Source: Acidobacteriota bacterium
GTDB lineage: Bacteria; Acidobacteriota; Vicinamibacteria; Vicinamibacterales; CAVVIG01
Assembly (NCBI GenBank): GCA_003222395.1
Contig: QHWB01000057.1
Coordinates: 1 to 64,000 of the forward strand
Length of the DNA: 64,000 bases
Reading direction: 5' to 3'
Positions 28,816 through 37,930 of the stretch are shown here, piece after piece; the stretch's first letter is position 1, and each line of letters opens with the position of its first letter. The notes below the pieces were generated by a model. It searched no databases, was not told the origin of the DNA, and saw only the letters and a program-made list of their open reading frames with translations. The position numbers and the translations under genes were made by a program.

Positions 28816-29553
28816 GTGCATCGACGCCTCATCGCAATCGTGACGGCGTGTGTGTCGGTGGCCGCGGTGGAGGCGCGCGCGCAATCGAACAAATGGGAGA
28901 TCCTCGACAACTCCTTCCTGGTCGAGGAGTCGTTCAACCAGGAAGCCGGCGTCGTCCAGAACATCTTCACGTGGAGCCGTCATCGCTCGGGCGGCTGGGA
29001 GGCGTCGTTCACTCAGGAATGGCCGGCGCCGAATCTCACGCACCAGCTCTCGTACACGATTCCGTTCTCGAAGAGCGACGGCATCGGCGGCATCAACGAC
29101 GTGCTGCTCAACTATCGCTACCAGCTGCTCGTCGAAGGCGGACGGCGGCCGGCCGTGTCGCCGCGCTTCAGCCTCATCCTTCCAAGCGGCCGCGAAGCCG
29201 ACGGACTGGGCAGCGGCGTCATCGGGCTGCAGGTGAACCTGCCGGCGAGCAAACAGTTCGACGACTTGTACATCCATGCGAACGCGGGGTGGACGTGGCT
29301 GCCGGGCGTTGATTCGACGCCGCACGTGGCCGGCAGCGGCATCTGGCGCATGAGCCCGATGTTCAACGTGTTCCTCGAGGCCGTCGCGGAGATTGATCAG
29401 CTGCTGACCGTCTCGCCCGGCTTCCGCCGCGGCTGGAATTTCGGCGAGCATCAGCTCGTGATTGGGGCCGCAGCCCCCGTCACGCGCGCGAGCGGCGTCA
29501 CCGACGTCGCGCTCCTGACGTACTTCTCGTACGAGCTGCCGTTCCGCCGATGA
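28816..29553 (+). CDS. predicted outer-membrane protein 1 (MetA-pathway/transporter-like)
   Basis: The 245-residue product has a signal peptide ending at VEARAQ and then alternating amphipathic strands (GGWEASFTQEW, QLSYTIPFS, DVLLNYRYQLL, RFSLILPSG, HQLVIGAAAPVT) ending in an aromatic-containing strand, as in small beta-barrels. It resembles proteins annotated as putative MetA-pathway or transporter barrels; the substrate is unknown. It begins with GTG one base after the DtxR-type gene's stop and overlaps the next gene by ATGA. Confidence 0.7.
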   Translation: MHRRLIAIVTACVSVAAVEARAQSNKWEILDNSFLVEESFNQEAGVVQNIFTWSRHRSGGWEASFTQEWPAPNLTHQLSYTIPFSKSDGIGGINDVLLNYRYQLLVEGGRRPAVSPRFSLILPSGREADGLGSGVIGLQVNLPASKQFDDLYIHANAGWTWLPGVDSTPHVAGSGIWRMSPMFNVFLEAVAEIDQLLTVSPGFRRGWNFGEHQLVIGAAAPVTRASGVTDVALLTYFSYELPFRR

Positions 29554-30407
29554 TCCTCGCCGCGCTGTCCGGCATCCTCATCATGCTGTGTTTCAGCGCG
29601 TCGGCGCGCGCCCAGCAGAACGAGGGCATCGAGCCGGATCGTCCGGACGTCACCAACGGGACGCACATCGTCGACACCGGACTGCTCCAAATCGAGATGG
29701 GCGGCCTCTACGCGCACCCCGGGACGCGACAGCACGCGTTCGGCTCGCCGTTCACCGCGCGGGTCGGGCTGACGGAATGGCTGGAAGCGCGCATCGGCAC
29801 CGATGGACTGGTGACCGCGACCGACGGCATCACACGGCAGACCGGCGTCGGCAACACTCAAATCGGCGCGAAGCTCCGGTTGTGGGCCGACCCCGGCGGC
29901 GTGCCGGTGCTGTCAATCCTGCCGGCGATCAATCTGCCCACCGCGGACGCCACCAAAGGATTCGGCTCCGGCGATCGCGACTATCTGCTGTCGGTCCTCA
30001 GCGGCTCGGACATCGGCCGTCACTGGCACGTGGACGTCAACTACGGCATCGGCCGCATCGGCGCCGGAAACGGCGAGCCGCATTTCACGCAGCACCTGGC
30101 GTCGACGTCGGCGAGCGTCGCGGCGACCGACAATCTGAATCCCTATGCCGAGGCGTTCTGGTTCTCGCGGCAGGACGCGGAGGGTGGCGCGATGTCGGCG
30201 GTCGACGCCGGCGCGATCTACGAGCTCGGCGCGCGCTACGCCGTCGACGGCGGCGTTCAGATGAACGTCAGCGGAGGCTCGCACGAAGTCGCCGTGTTCG
30301 GAGGCGTGTCGATGGTGGTCGGCGACATCCTCGGCAATCACGGCGTCCACGCGCGGCAGCTGCAGCATCAGCGACGATCGGCAGCGAGGCGCGCTTCGAC
30401 GAGATAG
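29550..30407 (+). CDS. predicted outer-membrane protein 2 (MetA-pathway/transporter-like)
   Basis: The 285-residue protein has a signal peptide (ILAALSGILIMLCFSASARA|Q) and the opening EPDRPDVTNGTHIVDTGLLQ that is common in small beta-barrel proteins of the MetA/transporter type. Barrel-like strands continue to about residue 270, and the last 15 residues are basic and overlap the convergent efflux gene by 40 bp, so the C-terminus may have been extended. It is co-transcribed with the preceding barrel gene. Confidence 0.7.
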   Translation: MILAALSGILIMLCFSASARAQQNEGIEPDRPDVTNGTHIVDTGLLQIEMGGLYAHPGTRQHAFGSPFTARVGLTEWLEARIGTDGLVTATDGITRQTGVGNTQIGAKLRLWADPGGVPVLSILPAINLPTADATKGFGSGDRDYLLSVLSGSDIGRHWHVDVNYGIGRIGAGNGEPHFTQHLASTSASVAATDNLNPYAEAFWFSRQDAEGGAMSAVDAGAIYELGARYAVDGGVQMNVSGGSHEVAVFGGVSMVVGDILGNHGVHARQLQHQRRSAARRASTR

Positions 30408-33400
30408 TACAGGGCAGGCAGGACCAGCAGCGTGAGGAGCGTCGCCGAGACGAGCCCTCCAATCACGACGACCGCCAGCGGCTTCTGCACTTCCGATCCG
30501 ATCGCATGCGACAGGGCCATCGGCAGCAACCCGAGCATGGCCAGCAGCGCCGTCATCAACACGGTCCGCAGCCGCACCGTGGCGCCGGTCATCACGGCAT
30601 CGAGCGGCGTCAACCCCCGGGCGCGCAAATCGGCGAAGTGGCTGACCATCACGACGCCGTTCAGGACCGCCTGTCCGAACAACGCAATGAACCCGATCGC
30701 CGCCGAGACGCTGACGTGAATCCCCGTCACGTATAAAGCGACGATGCCGCCGATCGACGCGAGCGGGATGTTCGCCAGGATGATGGCGGCGTTCTTCACC
30801 GAGCCAAATGCGTTGAACAGAAGAATGAAGATGAGGAAGACGCTCACCGGCACGATGACGGCGAGGCGCGTCATCGCGCGCTGCTGATTCTCGAACTCGC
30901 CGCCGAAGATCGCGAAATAGCCGGGCGGAAACATGACGCCGCCGGCCACCTTCTCCTTCATCTCCTGCACGATGCCGCCCATGTCGCGCCCGCGGATGAA
31001 CACGCCGATCGCGGAGACGCGCTGTCCCAGCTCGCGGCTGATGTTCATGCTGCCGCCACGGACGGCGATGTTGGTCACGTCGCCGAGCGGCACGCGCGTG
31101 CCCGACGGCGTGTCGACGAGCACGTTGCGGATCGCCGCGACGTTCTGTCGATCCCGATCGCGCAGCCGCACCGCGACGCCATATCGGCGATCGCCCTCCC
31201 AGATTTCAGTGCCGACCTTGCCGCCGAGCGCCGTTTCGATCACGTCCTCGACGTCGGCCACGTTGAGCCCGTACCGCGCCGCGCGGGCGCGGTCGACCTC
31301 GATTTGCAGCTGCGGCACTTCGCCGGCGCGATCGACGAACGCGCGCGACACGCCGCGCACGCCCGACACGATGCGCAGCACCTCGCCGGCCTTCTGCCGC
31401 AGGACTGCCGGATCGTCGCCGAAGACCTTGATGACGATCTGTCCGTCGATCTGCGAGATGCTTTCGAGCACGTTGTCGCGAATCGGCTGCGAAATCGCCG
31501 GTTCCAATCCGGGGATGCGGCCGACGGCGTCTTCCATCTGCGCCGCCAGATCCTCGCGCGTGATCCTCCGCGTCCACTGCGACGGCGGCTTCAGATCGAC
31601 GAAGAACTCGGCCATGTTGATTGGCTTCGGATCGGTGCCGTCTTCCGGGCGGCCCGCCTGCGAGATGACCTGCGTCACTTCGGGAAACTCGCGTGCGATG
31701 CGCCGCACCTGGGCCACGAGCCGTTTCGCCTCGGAGACCGACACGCTCGAGGGAAGCGTCAGGTTGATCCACAGCGTCCCCTCGTTCAGTTCGGGCAGGA
31801 ATTCGGTCCCGAGCCTCGGGACGAGCAGCAGGGCGATCGCGAGCGCCGCGACTGCGCTGCCGATGGCGGCCAACGGCCGCCGCAGCGTCCGTTCCAGCGT
31901 ACGGCGGTACGCACGTTCGAGAAACGCGACGAGCGCATTGTGCTCGTGCTTCACGCCACGCCCGAGCAGGAAGAAACAGAGGAGCGGCACGAGCGTGAGC
32001 GAGAACACGAGCGATCCGACGAGCGCCGACGAAACGGTGTACGCCATCGGCGCGAAAATCCGTCCTTCGTGGCGCTGCAGCGTGAAGATCGGAATGTGCG
32101 CGACGATGATGATCAGCATCGAGAACAGCGTCGGACGCCCGACCTGCTCGGTCGCGTCGAGAATCGTTCGGCGCGCTGATTCACGATCGGGAGAGTGGGA
32201 GTGTCGGGCGAGCGTTCGAAACACGTTTTCGACGACGATGACCGCGCCGTCCACGATGATGCCGAAATCCATCGCGCCGAGCGACAGAAGGTTCGCCGGA
32301 ATGCCGCGGACGCGCAGGCCGATGAACGTCGCGAGCAGCGCGAGCGGAATGACGGCCGCCACGATGGCGGCCGCGCGGCCGTTCCGCAGGAACACGTACA
32401 GCACGAGCGTCACGAGCAGCGCGCCTTCGAGCAGATTGCGAAAGACCGTGGTGAGCGTCGTGGAGATGAGCTGTGACCGATCGTAGTACGCGACGATCTT
32501 CACGTTCCTCGGCAGCACCGATTCGTTCAGGTGGTCCACCCTCGATTTGATTTCCTGAAGCACCTCCGACGGATTCTCGCCTTTGCGCATCAGCACGATG
32601 CCCTCGACGATCTCGTCGTCGTCGTTGCGGCCGACGAGACCTTGCCGCGGCACCGCGCCGTCGTCGACTTCCCCGATGTCGCGCATGAGCAGCGGCGTGC
32701 CGTTGTGCTCGGCGACAACGATCGATCCGATGTCGGCCGACGAGCGCAGGAGGCCGACGCCGCGAATCAGGTACTGCTGCTCCCCTTCCTCGAGATAGTT
32801 GCCGCCGGCGTTGGCGTTGCCGCGCGACAGCGCGGTGAACACCTGCTGCAGCGTCACGCCGTACGCTTTCATACGCGCGAGATCGACGTTCACCTGGTAT
32901 TGCTTGATGAACCCGCCGCGGCTGACGACGTCCGCCACGCCCGGCGCCATCTTCAGCGCGCGCTCGACGACCCAGTCCTCGATGCCGCGCAGCTCGGTCG
33001 GACTCGCGGTCGCCGATTCGAGGCGGAACCGGTACAGCTCGCCGACCGGCGTCGCCAGCGGCGCCAGCTGCGGCTGGATGTTGGGCGGCAGGTCGGCCTG
33101 CTGCAGCCGTTCGAGCACGCGCTGTCGCGCGAAATAGTCGTCGACCTGATCGTCGAAAGTGAGCGTCAGGAACGACAGCCCGAACTGGGTGTGCGAGAAC
33201 ATCCGCACCGAGTGCGGCACGCCGGCGAGCGCGATCTCGAGCGGAATCGTGATCTGCTTCTCGACTTCTTCCGGCGCATGGCCGGGAAAGAGCGTGATCA
33301 CCGTCGCCTGCACGTCGGTGACGTCGGGAAACGCCTCCACCGGCAGCGATCGAAACGCGACGACCCCGGCCGCCACGAACAGCACCATCACGAGCATCAT

Positions 33401-33445
33401 GAACAGCGGCTGATACAGCGCGAACGTGACGAGCCGCTTGACCAT
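30368..33445 (-). CDS. heavy-metal RND efflux pump, CusA/CzcA type
   Basis: This 1025-residue inner-membrane pump has twelve membrane helices, the N-terminal block ALYQPLFMMLVMVLFVAAG and the FPDVTDVQATVITLFPG stretch. The HME signature is GAMDFGIIVDGAVIVVENV, with the proton-relay aspartate in helix 4. It expels metal ions with the overlapping membrane-fusion and TolC-like genes (ATGA junctions). The ion (Cu/Ag, Zn/Co/Cd or other) is not decidable here. The start at ATG 33445 overlaps the fusion-protein stop. Confidence 0.9.
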   Translation of the reverse strand: MVKRLVTFALYQPLFMMLVMVLFVAAGVVAFRSLPVEAFPDVTDVQATVITLFPGHAPEEVEKQITIPLEIALAGVPHSVRMFSHTQFGLSFLTLTFDDQVDDYFARQRVLERLQQADLPPNIQPQLAPLATPVGELYRFRLESATASPTELRGIEDWVVERALKMAPGVADVVSRGGFIKQYQVNVDLARMKAYGVTLQQVFTALSRGNANAGGNYLEEGEQQYLIRGVGLLRSSADIGSIVVAEHNGTPLLMRDIGEVDDGAVPRQGLVGRNDDDEIVEGIVLMRKGENPSEVLQEIKSRVDHLNESVLPRNVKIVAYYDRSQLISTTLTTVFRNLLEGALLVTLVLYVFLRNGRAAAIVAAVIPLALLATFIGLRVRGIPANLLSLGAMDFGIIVDGAVIVVENVFRTLARHSHSPDRESARRTILDATEQVGRPTLFSMLIIIVAHIPIFTLQRHEGRIFAPMAYTVSSALVGSLVFSLTLVPLLCFFLLGRGVKHEHNALVAFLERAYRRTLERTLRRPLAAIGSAVAALAIALLLVPRLGTEFLPELNEGTLWINLTLPSSVSVSEAKRLVAQVRRIAREFPEVTQVISQAGRPEDGTDPKPINMAEFFVDLKPPSQWTRRITREDLAAQMEDAVGRIPGLEPAISQPIRDNVLESISQIDGQIVIKVFGDDPAVLRQKAGEVLRIVSGVRGVSRAFVDRAGEVPQLQIEVDRARAARYGLNVADVEDVIETALGGKVGTEIWEGDRRYGVAVRLRDRDRQNVAAIRNVLVDTPSGTRVPLGDVTNIAVRGGSMNISRELGQRVSAIGVFIRGRDMGGIVQEMKEKVAGGVMFPPGYFAIFGGEFENQQRAMTRLAVIVPVSVFLIFILLFNAFGSVKNAAIILANIPLASIGGIVALYVTGIHVSVSAAIGFIALFGQAVLNGVVMVSHFADLRARGLTPLDAVMTGATVRLRTVLMTALLAMLGLLPMALSHAIGSEVQKPLAVVVIGGLVSATLLTLLVLPALYYLVEARLAADRR

Positions 33446-34593
33446 CAGCCGGCCCGCCGTTGCTCGTGCTGCCGCAGCAGCAGGGCGCCGTCGACGACGA
33501 CGCGATCGCCGGGACGAAGGCCGGCGAGCACCCGGCGCAGCGGGCCTTCGCTCTGCGCCACGTCGACGGCGCGGCGCACGAATCTGCCGCGGCCGATCTC
33601 TGCGTAGACGAAGGCGCGGCCGTCCTCGGTGAACACGGCGTCGGCGGGCACGAGCATGACGCGATTGTGCGCTTCGAGATCGAGCGACACCGACGCGAAC
33701 ATCTCCGGCTTGAGGCGGCCGCCCGGATTCGCGACGCTGACGCGAACTTTCGCCGTCCGCGTCGCGGCATCGATCGAATCGCTGATGTAGTTGACCCGCC
33801 CGTGGAACGTCTCGCCCGGGTAGGCCGCCGTGGTGATCGACGCGGTCTGCCCCGGCGAGACGCGCTGGAGATCGCGCTCGAACACGTCGCCAACCACCCA
33901 CACGGTCGACAAATCGGCAATCGTCATGATCGGCGTGCCGTCGCTCTGCACGAACTGGCCGGCGGTGACCCTGCGGTCGATGACGATGCCGGTCAGCGGC
34001 GCCGTAATCGGCAAACGGCCGTTGAACTCCGCGAGATCGTCCCGCGGATTCAATCCGAGCACGCGCAGCGACTCCTCGGTTCGAGCCGCGCGCGATCGCG
34101 CCTTCGCGAGGTCGCTCTGCGCCTGCTGCATCGCGATCCGCGACGCCGCCTCGTGCGCGAAGAGATCCTCGGTCATCGCGGCGGTCTTTTCCGCCAGCTC
34201 GACGTCCTTTCGCGCCTCGATGTATTCGCCGACCGACGCGGCGGCCTCACGGCTGTTGATCGCGCACAGCGTGTCGCCTCGCCTGACGGCGTCCCCGACC
34301 TTGACGCGGAGATCGATGACCTGCCCGCCGAGCGGCACGACGATGCGGGCGACGCGCTCCTCGTCGAACTGGACCTTGCCAGCCACGGCGAACGCGTCGG
34401 CGATTTCGCGCTCCACGACCGGTTCAATTCTGATCGCGGCGAGCATCTTCTGATCGAGCGACACAGGACCCTCCGGCGTCTTCGCTTGGATCGCTTCGCC
34501 GTCGGCGGCGGCCGTCGCCGCATCCGAATGGCCGCAGGCCGGCGCGGACAGCGCGGCCGCCACGAACATGAATCCGACGGTGAACCGCGTCAC
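33445..34593 (-). CDS. RND membrane-fusion protein, CusB/CzcB type
   Basis: This 382-residue periplasmic adaptor has a signal sequence with a lipobox-like SAPAC near residue 20. The fusion-protein fold is visible: barrel/lipoyl halves VPLGGQVIDLRVKVGDAVRRGD and ITAPLTGIVIDRRVTAGQFV around a long helical hairpin, then ADLSTVWVVGDVFERDL. The C-terminal region carries no obvious CusB methionine cluster. It is coupled on both sides by ATGA to the TolC-like and pump genes. Confidence 0.9.
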   Translation of the reverse strand: MTRFTVGFMFVAAALSAPACGHSDAATAAADGEAIQAKTPEGPVSLDQKMLAAIRIEPVVEREIADAFAVAGKVQFDEERVARIVVPLGGQVIDLRVKVGDAVRRGDTLCAINSREAAASVGEYIEARKDVELAEKTAAMTEDLFAHEAASRIAMQQAQSDLAKARSRAARTEESLRVLGLNPRDDLAEFNGRLPITAPLTGIVIDRRVTAGQFVQSDGTPIMTIADLSTVWVVGDVFERDLQRVSPGQTASITTAAYPGETFHGRVNYISDSIDAATRTAKVRVSVANPGGRLKPEMFASVSLDLEAHNRVMLVPADAVFTEDGRAFVYAEIGRGRFVRRAVDVAQSEGPLRRVLAGLRPGDRVVVDGALLLRQHEQRRAG

Positions 34594-35858
34594 TGCACGA
34601 TCTCCATTCCGACCGCCGCGTTCAAGCGTGTCGCCGCCCGCCGGAGGCCCGCGCGGGCATCGACGTAGCCCTGCATGGCGTCGTTGAACGCGCGCTGCGC
34701 GTCGAGGAGCTCGACGAGCGACGTCCCGCCCGACCGGTACATGTATGCCGACGTATCGCGCGCCTTGGTCGCCGGCTGGATGAGAGCGCCTTCGATGTCC
34801 GCCACGAGTTCGCGCGTCGTCACGTACTCGTGAAACGCCAACTGCACGTCGGCCGCGATCTGCGCCTCGCGCGCGGCGATGTGGCGATCGGCCTGCGTAC
34901 GCTCCGCCGTGGCGCGCGCGATCTCTCCCTGATTGCGGTTCGAGAACGGAAGCGGCGTGCTGAAGAACAAGCCGAGCGAGTTGCCCCGTCCGGCGATGCC
35001 CTGCTGGCGCCGGTATTCGGCGCCGACCGTGTAATCAATCGTGCCAAGCGCTTCCTGGAGGCGAAGGTCGGCGACCGAGCGCGCCTGGGCGAGCTGCAGC
35101 GCGCGAAGGTCGGGCCGCGCCTGCCTCGCGAGCTCCTGCAGTTGCCGGAGCGCGGGCGCCGGCTCGGCAGCGAACCCCGTCAGCGCGTCGGTGATCTTCA
35201 GCGGATCGTCCGGCAGCCGGCCGAGCAGGACGCGGAGCCGTGCGGTCGCCGCGGCCACGTCGAGGTCGGCGCGAACGACGGTCGCGCGGAATTGCAGCAT
35301 CGCGACTTCCGATCTCGTCGCCTCGAACGGGGCGAGCGACCCGGCCGTGACGCGCGCCCTGTTCACGCGCGCGAGCTCTTCGAACGCATGCAGATTTTCG
35401 GCGAGCAGCGTGCGGCTCGCCTGCGCAGCGATGACGTCGATGCACGCGAGCGTGACATCCTGAGTGAGCCCGCGAACCGCGTCGGCGAACTGCGCCTCGG
35501 CAGCCGACTTGACGGCCGACGCGAGCGCGATGCGCGCGCTCCGCTTCCCGCCGCGCTCGAGCGGCACGTCGACGCGCCACGCGATTTCGGGCGGCCCGCC
35601 GTTGTTGGTTGCGTCGAAGCCGGTGCCGAGCGCATCGAGATGGTCGGCGCTGAAGCTGAAGACCGGATTCGGCCGCAGTCGGGCCGCGATCATCCGCGCC
35701 TCCGCAATCGTCAGCGCGGTCTTCTCGGCGAGCAGGCTCAGGTTGTGCTGCAGCGCCTCGTCGACCGCCTGCGCGATGCTCAACGCCTGCGCATCCGCCC
35801 GCGCGGCGCAGCCGACCACGAGAACAACGGAAGAAAAAATACGCACAATGCCTCGCAC
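34590..35858 (-). CDS. TolC-family outer-membrane efflux protein
   Basis: This 422-residue outer-membrane channel has a signal peptide (IVRIFSSVVLVVGCAARADA|Q, residues 4-24) and two repeated long-helix regions typical of TolC/CusC: ALSIAQAVDEALQHNLSLL and RPDLRALQLAQARSVADLRL, with YRSGGTSLVELLDAQRAF near the end. It is the first gene of the tripartite efflux operon; a hairpin lies in the 76-bp gap upstream of it. Confidence 0.9.
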   Translation of the reverse strand: MRGIVRIFSSVVLVVGCAARADAQALSIAQAVDEALQHNLSLLAEKTALTIAEARMIAARLRPNPVFSFSADHLDALGTGFDATNNGGPPEIAWRVDVPLERGGKRSARIALASAVKSAAEAQFADAVRGLTQDVTLACIDVIAAQASRTLLAENLHAFEELARVNRARVTAGSLAPFEATRSEVAMLQFRATVVRADLDVAAATARLRVLLGRLPDDPLKITDALTGFAAEPAPALRQLQELARQARPDLRALQLAQARSVADLRLQEALGTIDYTVGAEYRRQQGIAGRGNSLGLFFSTPLPFSNRNQGEIARATAERTQADRHIAAREAQIAADVQLAFHEYVTTRELVADIEGALIQPATKARDTSAYMYRSGGTSLVELLDAQRAFNDAMQGYVDARAGLRRAATRLNAAVGMEIVQ

Positions 35859-35890
35859 CTCTGCACGGCGGTGATGGAGGCTCCGCCGCG

Positions 35891-35912
35891 CGAGCCGAAA
35901 ACGTTCGGCTCG
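35891..35912. terminator. perfect hairpin between VCBS-like gene and efflux operon
   Basis: CGAGCCGAA (35891-35899), loop AACG and TTCGGCTCG (35904-35912) form a 9-bp stem in the 76-bp gap. No U-tract follows on the minus strand, so it may be a Rho-independent-like terminator of the gas vesicle transcript, an attenuator, or simply a repeat element. Confidence 0.45.
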
Positions 35913-35934
35913 TCGAACTGTCGCTGGCGACTGG

Positions 35935-36465
35935 CTAGTGCGAGGACGGAGGGGCCCGGGGCGTGGCCGCGCCCCGCGTCGGATCGAGGGCCCGCGCGTC
36001 GTTCACCGAATCCGAATGTTCGGCGACCGCCGCCGGCGGCGCGTGCCCACAGGACGTCGCGACCTTCGACGAAGGCGGTTCGTTCTGAATGGTCTGTTCG
36101 TCGCAGGCGCCGCCGTGTTCCCACGTGTCGTCCGGGGGACAGCCGTCGACGATCGGCTTGTGCTCGGGTTTCTTCGAGGTCAGCCGTCCGTTGCCGTCGT
36201 TGACCCAGACGAGGAATCCGCGGTCGGTCGATGCGACGACGTCGAGGTCGCCGTCGCGGTCGATGTCAGCGGTCAGCGCGCCGCGGACGACGATGTCGTA
36301 CCGGGTCGCGATCGTGCGCGAGAACGACGCGACGTCGATCGTACGCTCGACGCTCACGAACGCGCCGGCGGGCACGTTCGCGCGTGCTGCGGTCGCCACG
36401 GCGAGAGCGATCACCGCCGAAACAATCGCGACGCGGGCGCGCATCACCCGACGATGATAACTCAC
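35935..36465 (-). CDS. secreted VCBS/FG-GAP-like protein at end of gvp operon
   Basis: This 176-residue protein has a signal peptide (VAIVSAVIALAVATAARA) and one calcium-binding-like FG-GAP/VCBS unit, ADIDRDGDLDVVASTDRG, followed by VWVNDGNGRLTSKK. A Cys/Pro-rich tail follows. The GTG start at 36465 overlaps the gvpK stop as GTGA, which ties it to the gas vesicle operon. ATG 36444 is an alternative start closer to the signal peptide. Its function is unknown and an export role would be odd for a gas vesicle protein. Confidence 0.7.
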   Translation of the reverse strand: MSYHRRVMRARVAIVSAVIALAVATAARANVPAGAFVSVERTIDVASFSRTIATRYDIVVRGALTADIDRDGDLDVVASTDRGFLVWVNDGNGRLTSKKPEHKPIVDGCPPDDTWEHGGACDEQTIQNEPPSSKVATSCGHAPPAAVAEHSDSVNDARALDPTRGAATPRAPPSSH

Positions 36466-36854
36466 ATCAACTTGCCGATCGGTCCGAGATCGAGATTGAG
36501 ATCTTCGGGCGACAGTCCGAACCTTACACCGATGTCGCGGATCGTCTCTTCAAGGCGCATCAATGCAATGCCGACGGCTTCAACTTCCTTACGCGTGAGC
36601 GTCTTCTGCTCCATGCGGCGGATGGCCTGGCGCTCCATCAGCTTGCGCAGGAACTCGACAATCGTCAGCACCAGCTGCGCGACCGATTTCTGCACATCGT
36701 CCGGATCCGGATTCCATCGCGCCGGTGTGGCGCGCCGCTCGATCTCCTTGCGGAGCTGCCGCAGTTCGGCGGCGGTGACGGGCGCTGCTGCCGCGGTCGC
36801 GCGCGGATGGCGGCGCCGTTTCGGTTGAGCGCGGCGGCGCGAACGTCGCTTCAC
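36462..36854 (-). CDS. gvpK: gas vesicle protein GvpK
   Basis: This 130-residue protein has the GvpK pattern: RWNPDPDDVQKSVAQLVLTI, LRKLMERQAIRRMEQKTLT, AVGIALMRLEETI and the ending LSPEDLNLDLGPIGKL. GvpK is a conserved accessory factor needed for gas vesicle assembly. The GTG start at 36854 overlaps the preceding gene by GTGA; the N-terminal 35 residues are an Arg/Ala-rich extension before the conserved part. It is the last gvp gene of the operon. Confidence 0.93.
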   Translation of the reverse strand: MKRRSRRRAQPKRRRHPRATAAAAPVTAAELRQLRKEIERRATPARWNPDPDDVQKSVAQLVLTIVEFLRKLMERQAIRRMEQKTLTRKEVEAVGIALMRLEETIRDIGVRFGLSPEDLNLDLGPIGKLM

Positions 36855-37150
36855 GACTTGCGGCGTCTCGTGAAGCGCGGGCCTTGGCGAAGGCGTTTGG
36901 ACGGGCGGCGGCCGCCCGGCCGAAGCGTCGCGCTCCGCTTCGGCAGCACGCGGTCGGCCGCGCACAACAAGGTCGACAGGCGCAGGTAGATGAGATCGAT
37001 GCCGGCGACGCCGAGCATCAGCTCGCCGCTCGCCATCACGCCTCTGTTGAGCAGCTCGTCGAACACGTCGAGCAGCGTCGATTGCGGCGTCTCGACGATG
37101 TCGCCCGCGACGCGGAGGCGCGACGGTGGTCTCGCAAAGGAGTCCGGCAT
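36851..37150 (-). CDS. GvpA-family protein (GvpM/GvpS/GvpJ-like)
   Basis: The 99-residue protein has a GvpA-fold core: TLLDVFDELLNRGVMASGEL, then LGVAGIDLIYLRLSTLLCAAD. The NRGV...GVAGIDLIYLRL spelling is closer to GvpM/GvpS/GvpJ minor proteins than to the structural GvpA. A basic C-terminal tail of about 30 residues follows. It lies 3 bp after gvpL and is coupled to gvpK by GTGA. It is the third GvpA-family gene in the operon. Confidence 0.85.
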   Translation of the reverse strand: MPDSFARPPSRLRVAGDIVETPQSTLLDVFDELLNRGVMASGELMLGVAGIDLIYLRLSTLLCAADRVLPKRSATLRPGGRRPSKRLRQGPRFTRRRKS

Positions 37151-37153
37151 CGG

Positions 37154-37930
37154 TTAGTCCTCAACGAATGTGTACGGCGGCCACGGTCCGGTCAGCGTGA
37201 GACCGTAACCGTCCTTCGCGAGTGCCCGCGCTTCGCGCGCCGCCTGCGCGCGAAAGGCGCGCGCCCTGGCGCGCGGGACGAGAAACGCGGCGTCGAGCAG
37301 CAATGGGCCGTCGGTCGGCAGCTCGGTCGCCGATCGCCGCTTTGCCTGTCGCGATCGCGACGCGAGCCGATCGTACACTGCGGAAACCGTCTCGCGTGCG
37401 TGCTCGGCGAGCTCGACCGCGGCGTCGCGCTCGGCTTTCTTACGCGCCAGATAGCCGGCACCCGTCGCGTTCTTGTTCGTGCGCGCGCCGGTCCGGTGGG
37501 AGGCGGCGCGGCGGCGCACGGCGGCTGCGCGATCGAGCACGACACGAATCCCGAACTCCTGCTGCCGTGCGACGCGCCTCATGACGCTGCTGATGCGCCG
37601 CCGATCTCCGCGAACCTGCTCCACCGCGCGTCGGTCGTTCGTGAAGATCGTGAACAGCTTCATCGGCAGCACCGCGTCCGCTTCGCCGAACGATTCGACG
37701 ACCGCCTCGTGCGCCACCGCCGCGCGCGACACCCATTCGAGGTCCGAGAGGCGCTTGTTGATGGCCGCTTGGCCGTACTCCTTCGTCGGCACGTCGGTGA
37801 CGACGAGGTAGAGATGGCGATCGACGTCGAGCACCCGAACAGCACTCGAATGCGGCAGTCGGCGCGCCGCCGCAGGCACGCGCGGACGCCGCGGCGCCGA
37901 GACGACACAGTAGACATACGTGGCGTTCAT
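37154..37930 (-). CDS. gvpL: gas vesicle protein GvpL/GvpF family
   Basis: The 258-residue protein has the GvpL/F features: an opening ATYVYCVVSA, an HEAVVESFGEADAVLPMKLFTIF block and a closing LTLTGPWPPYTFV. GvpF/L proteins bind GvpA subunits and act in assembly. It is markedly Arg/Ala-rich in the middle. It overlaps the ArsA-like gene upstream by ATGA. A second GvpF/L protein is encoded at 40357-41340. Confidence 0.92.
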   Translation of the reverse strand: MNATYVYCVVSAPRRPRVPAAARRLPHSSAVRVLDVDRHLYLVVTDVPTKEYGQAAINKRLSDLEWVSRAAVAHEAVVESFGEADAVLPMKLFTIFTNDRRAVEQVRGDRRRISSVMRRVARQQEFGIRVVLDRAAAVRRRAASHRTGARTNKNATGAGYLARKKAERDAAVELAEHARETVSAVYDRLASRSRQAKRRSATELPTDGPLLLDAAFLVPRARARAFRAQAAREARALAKDGYGLTLTGPWPPYTFVED

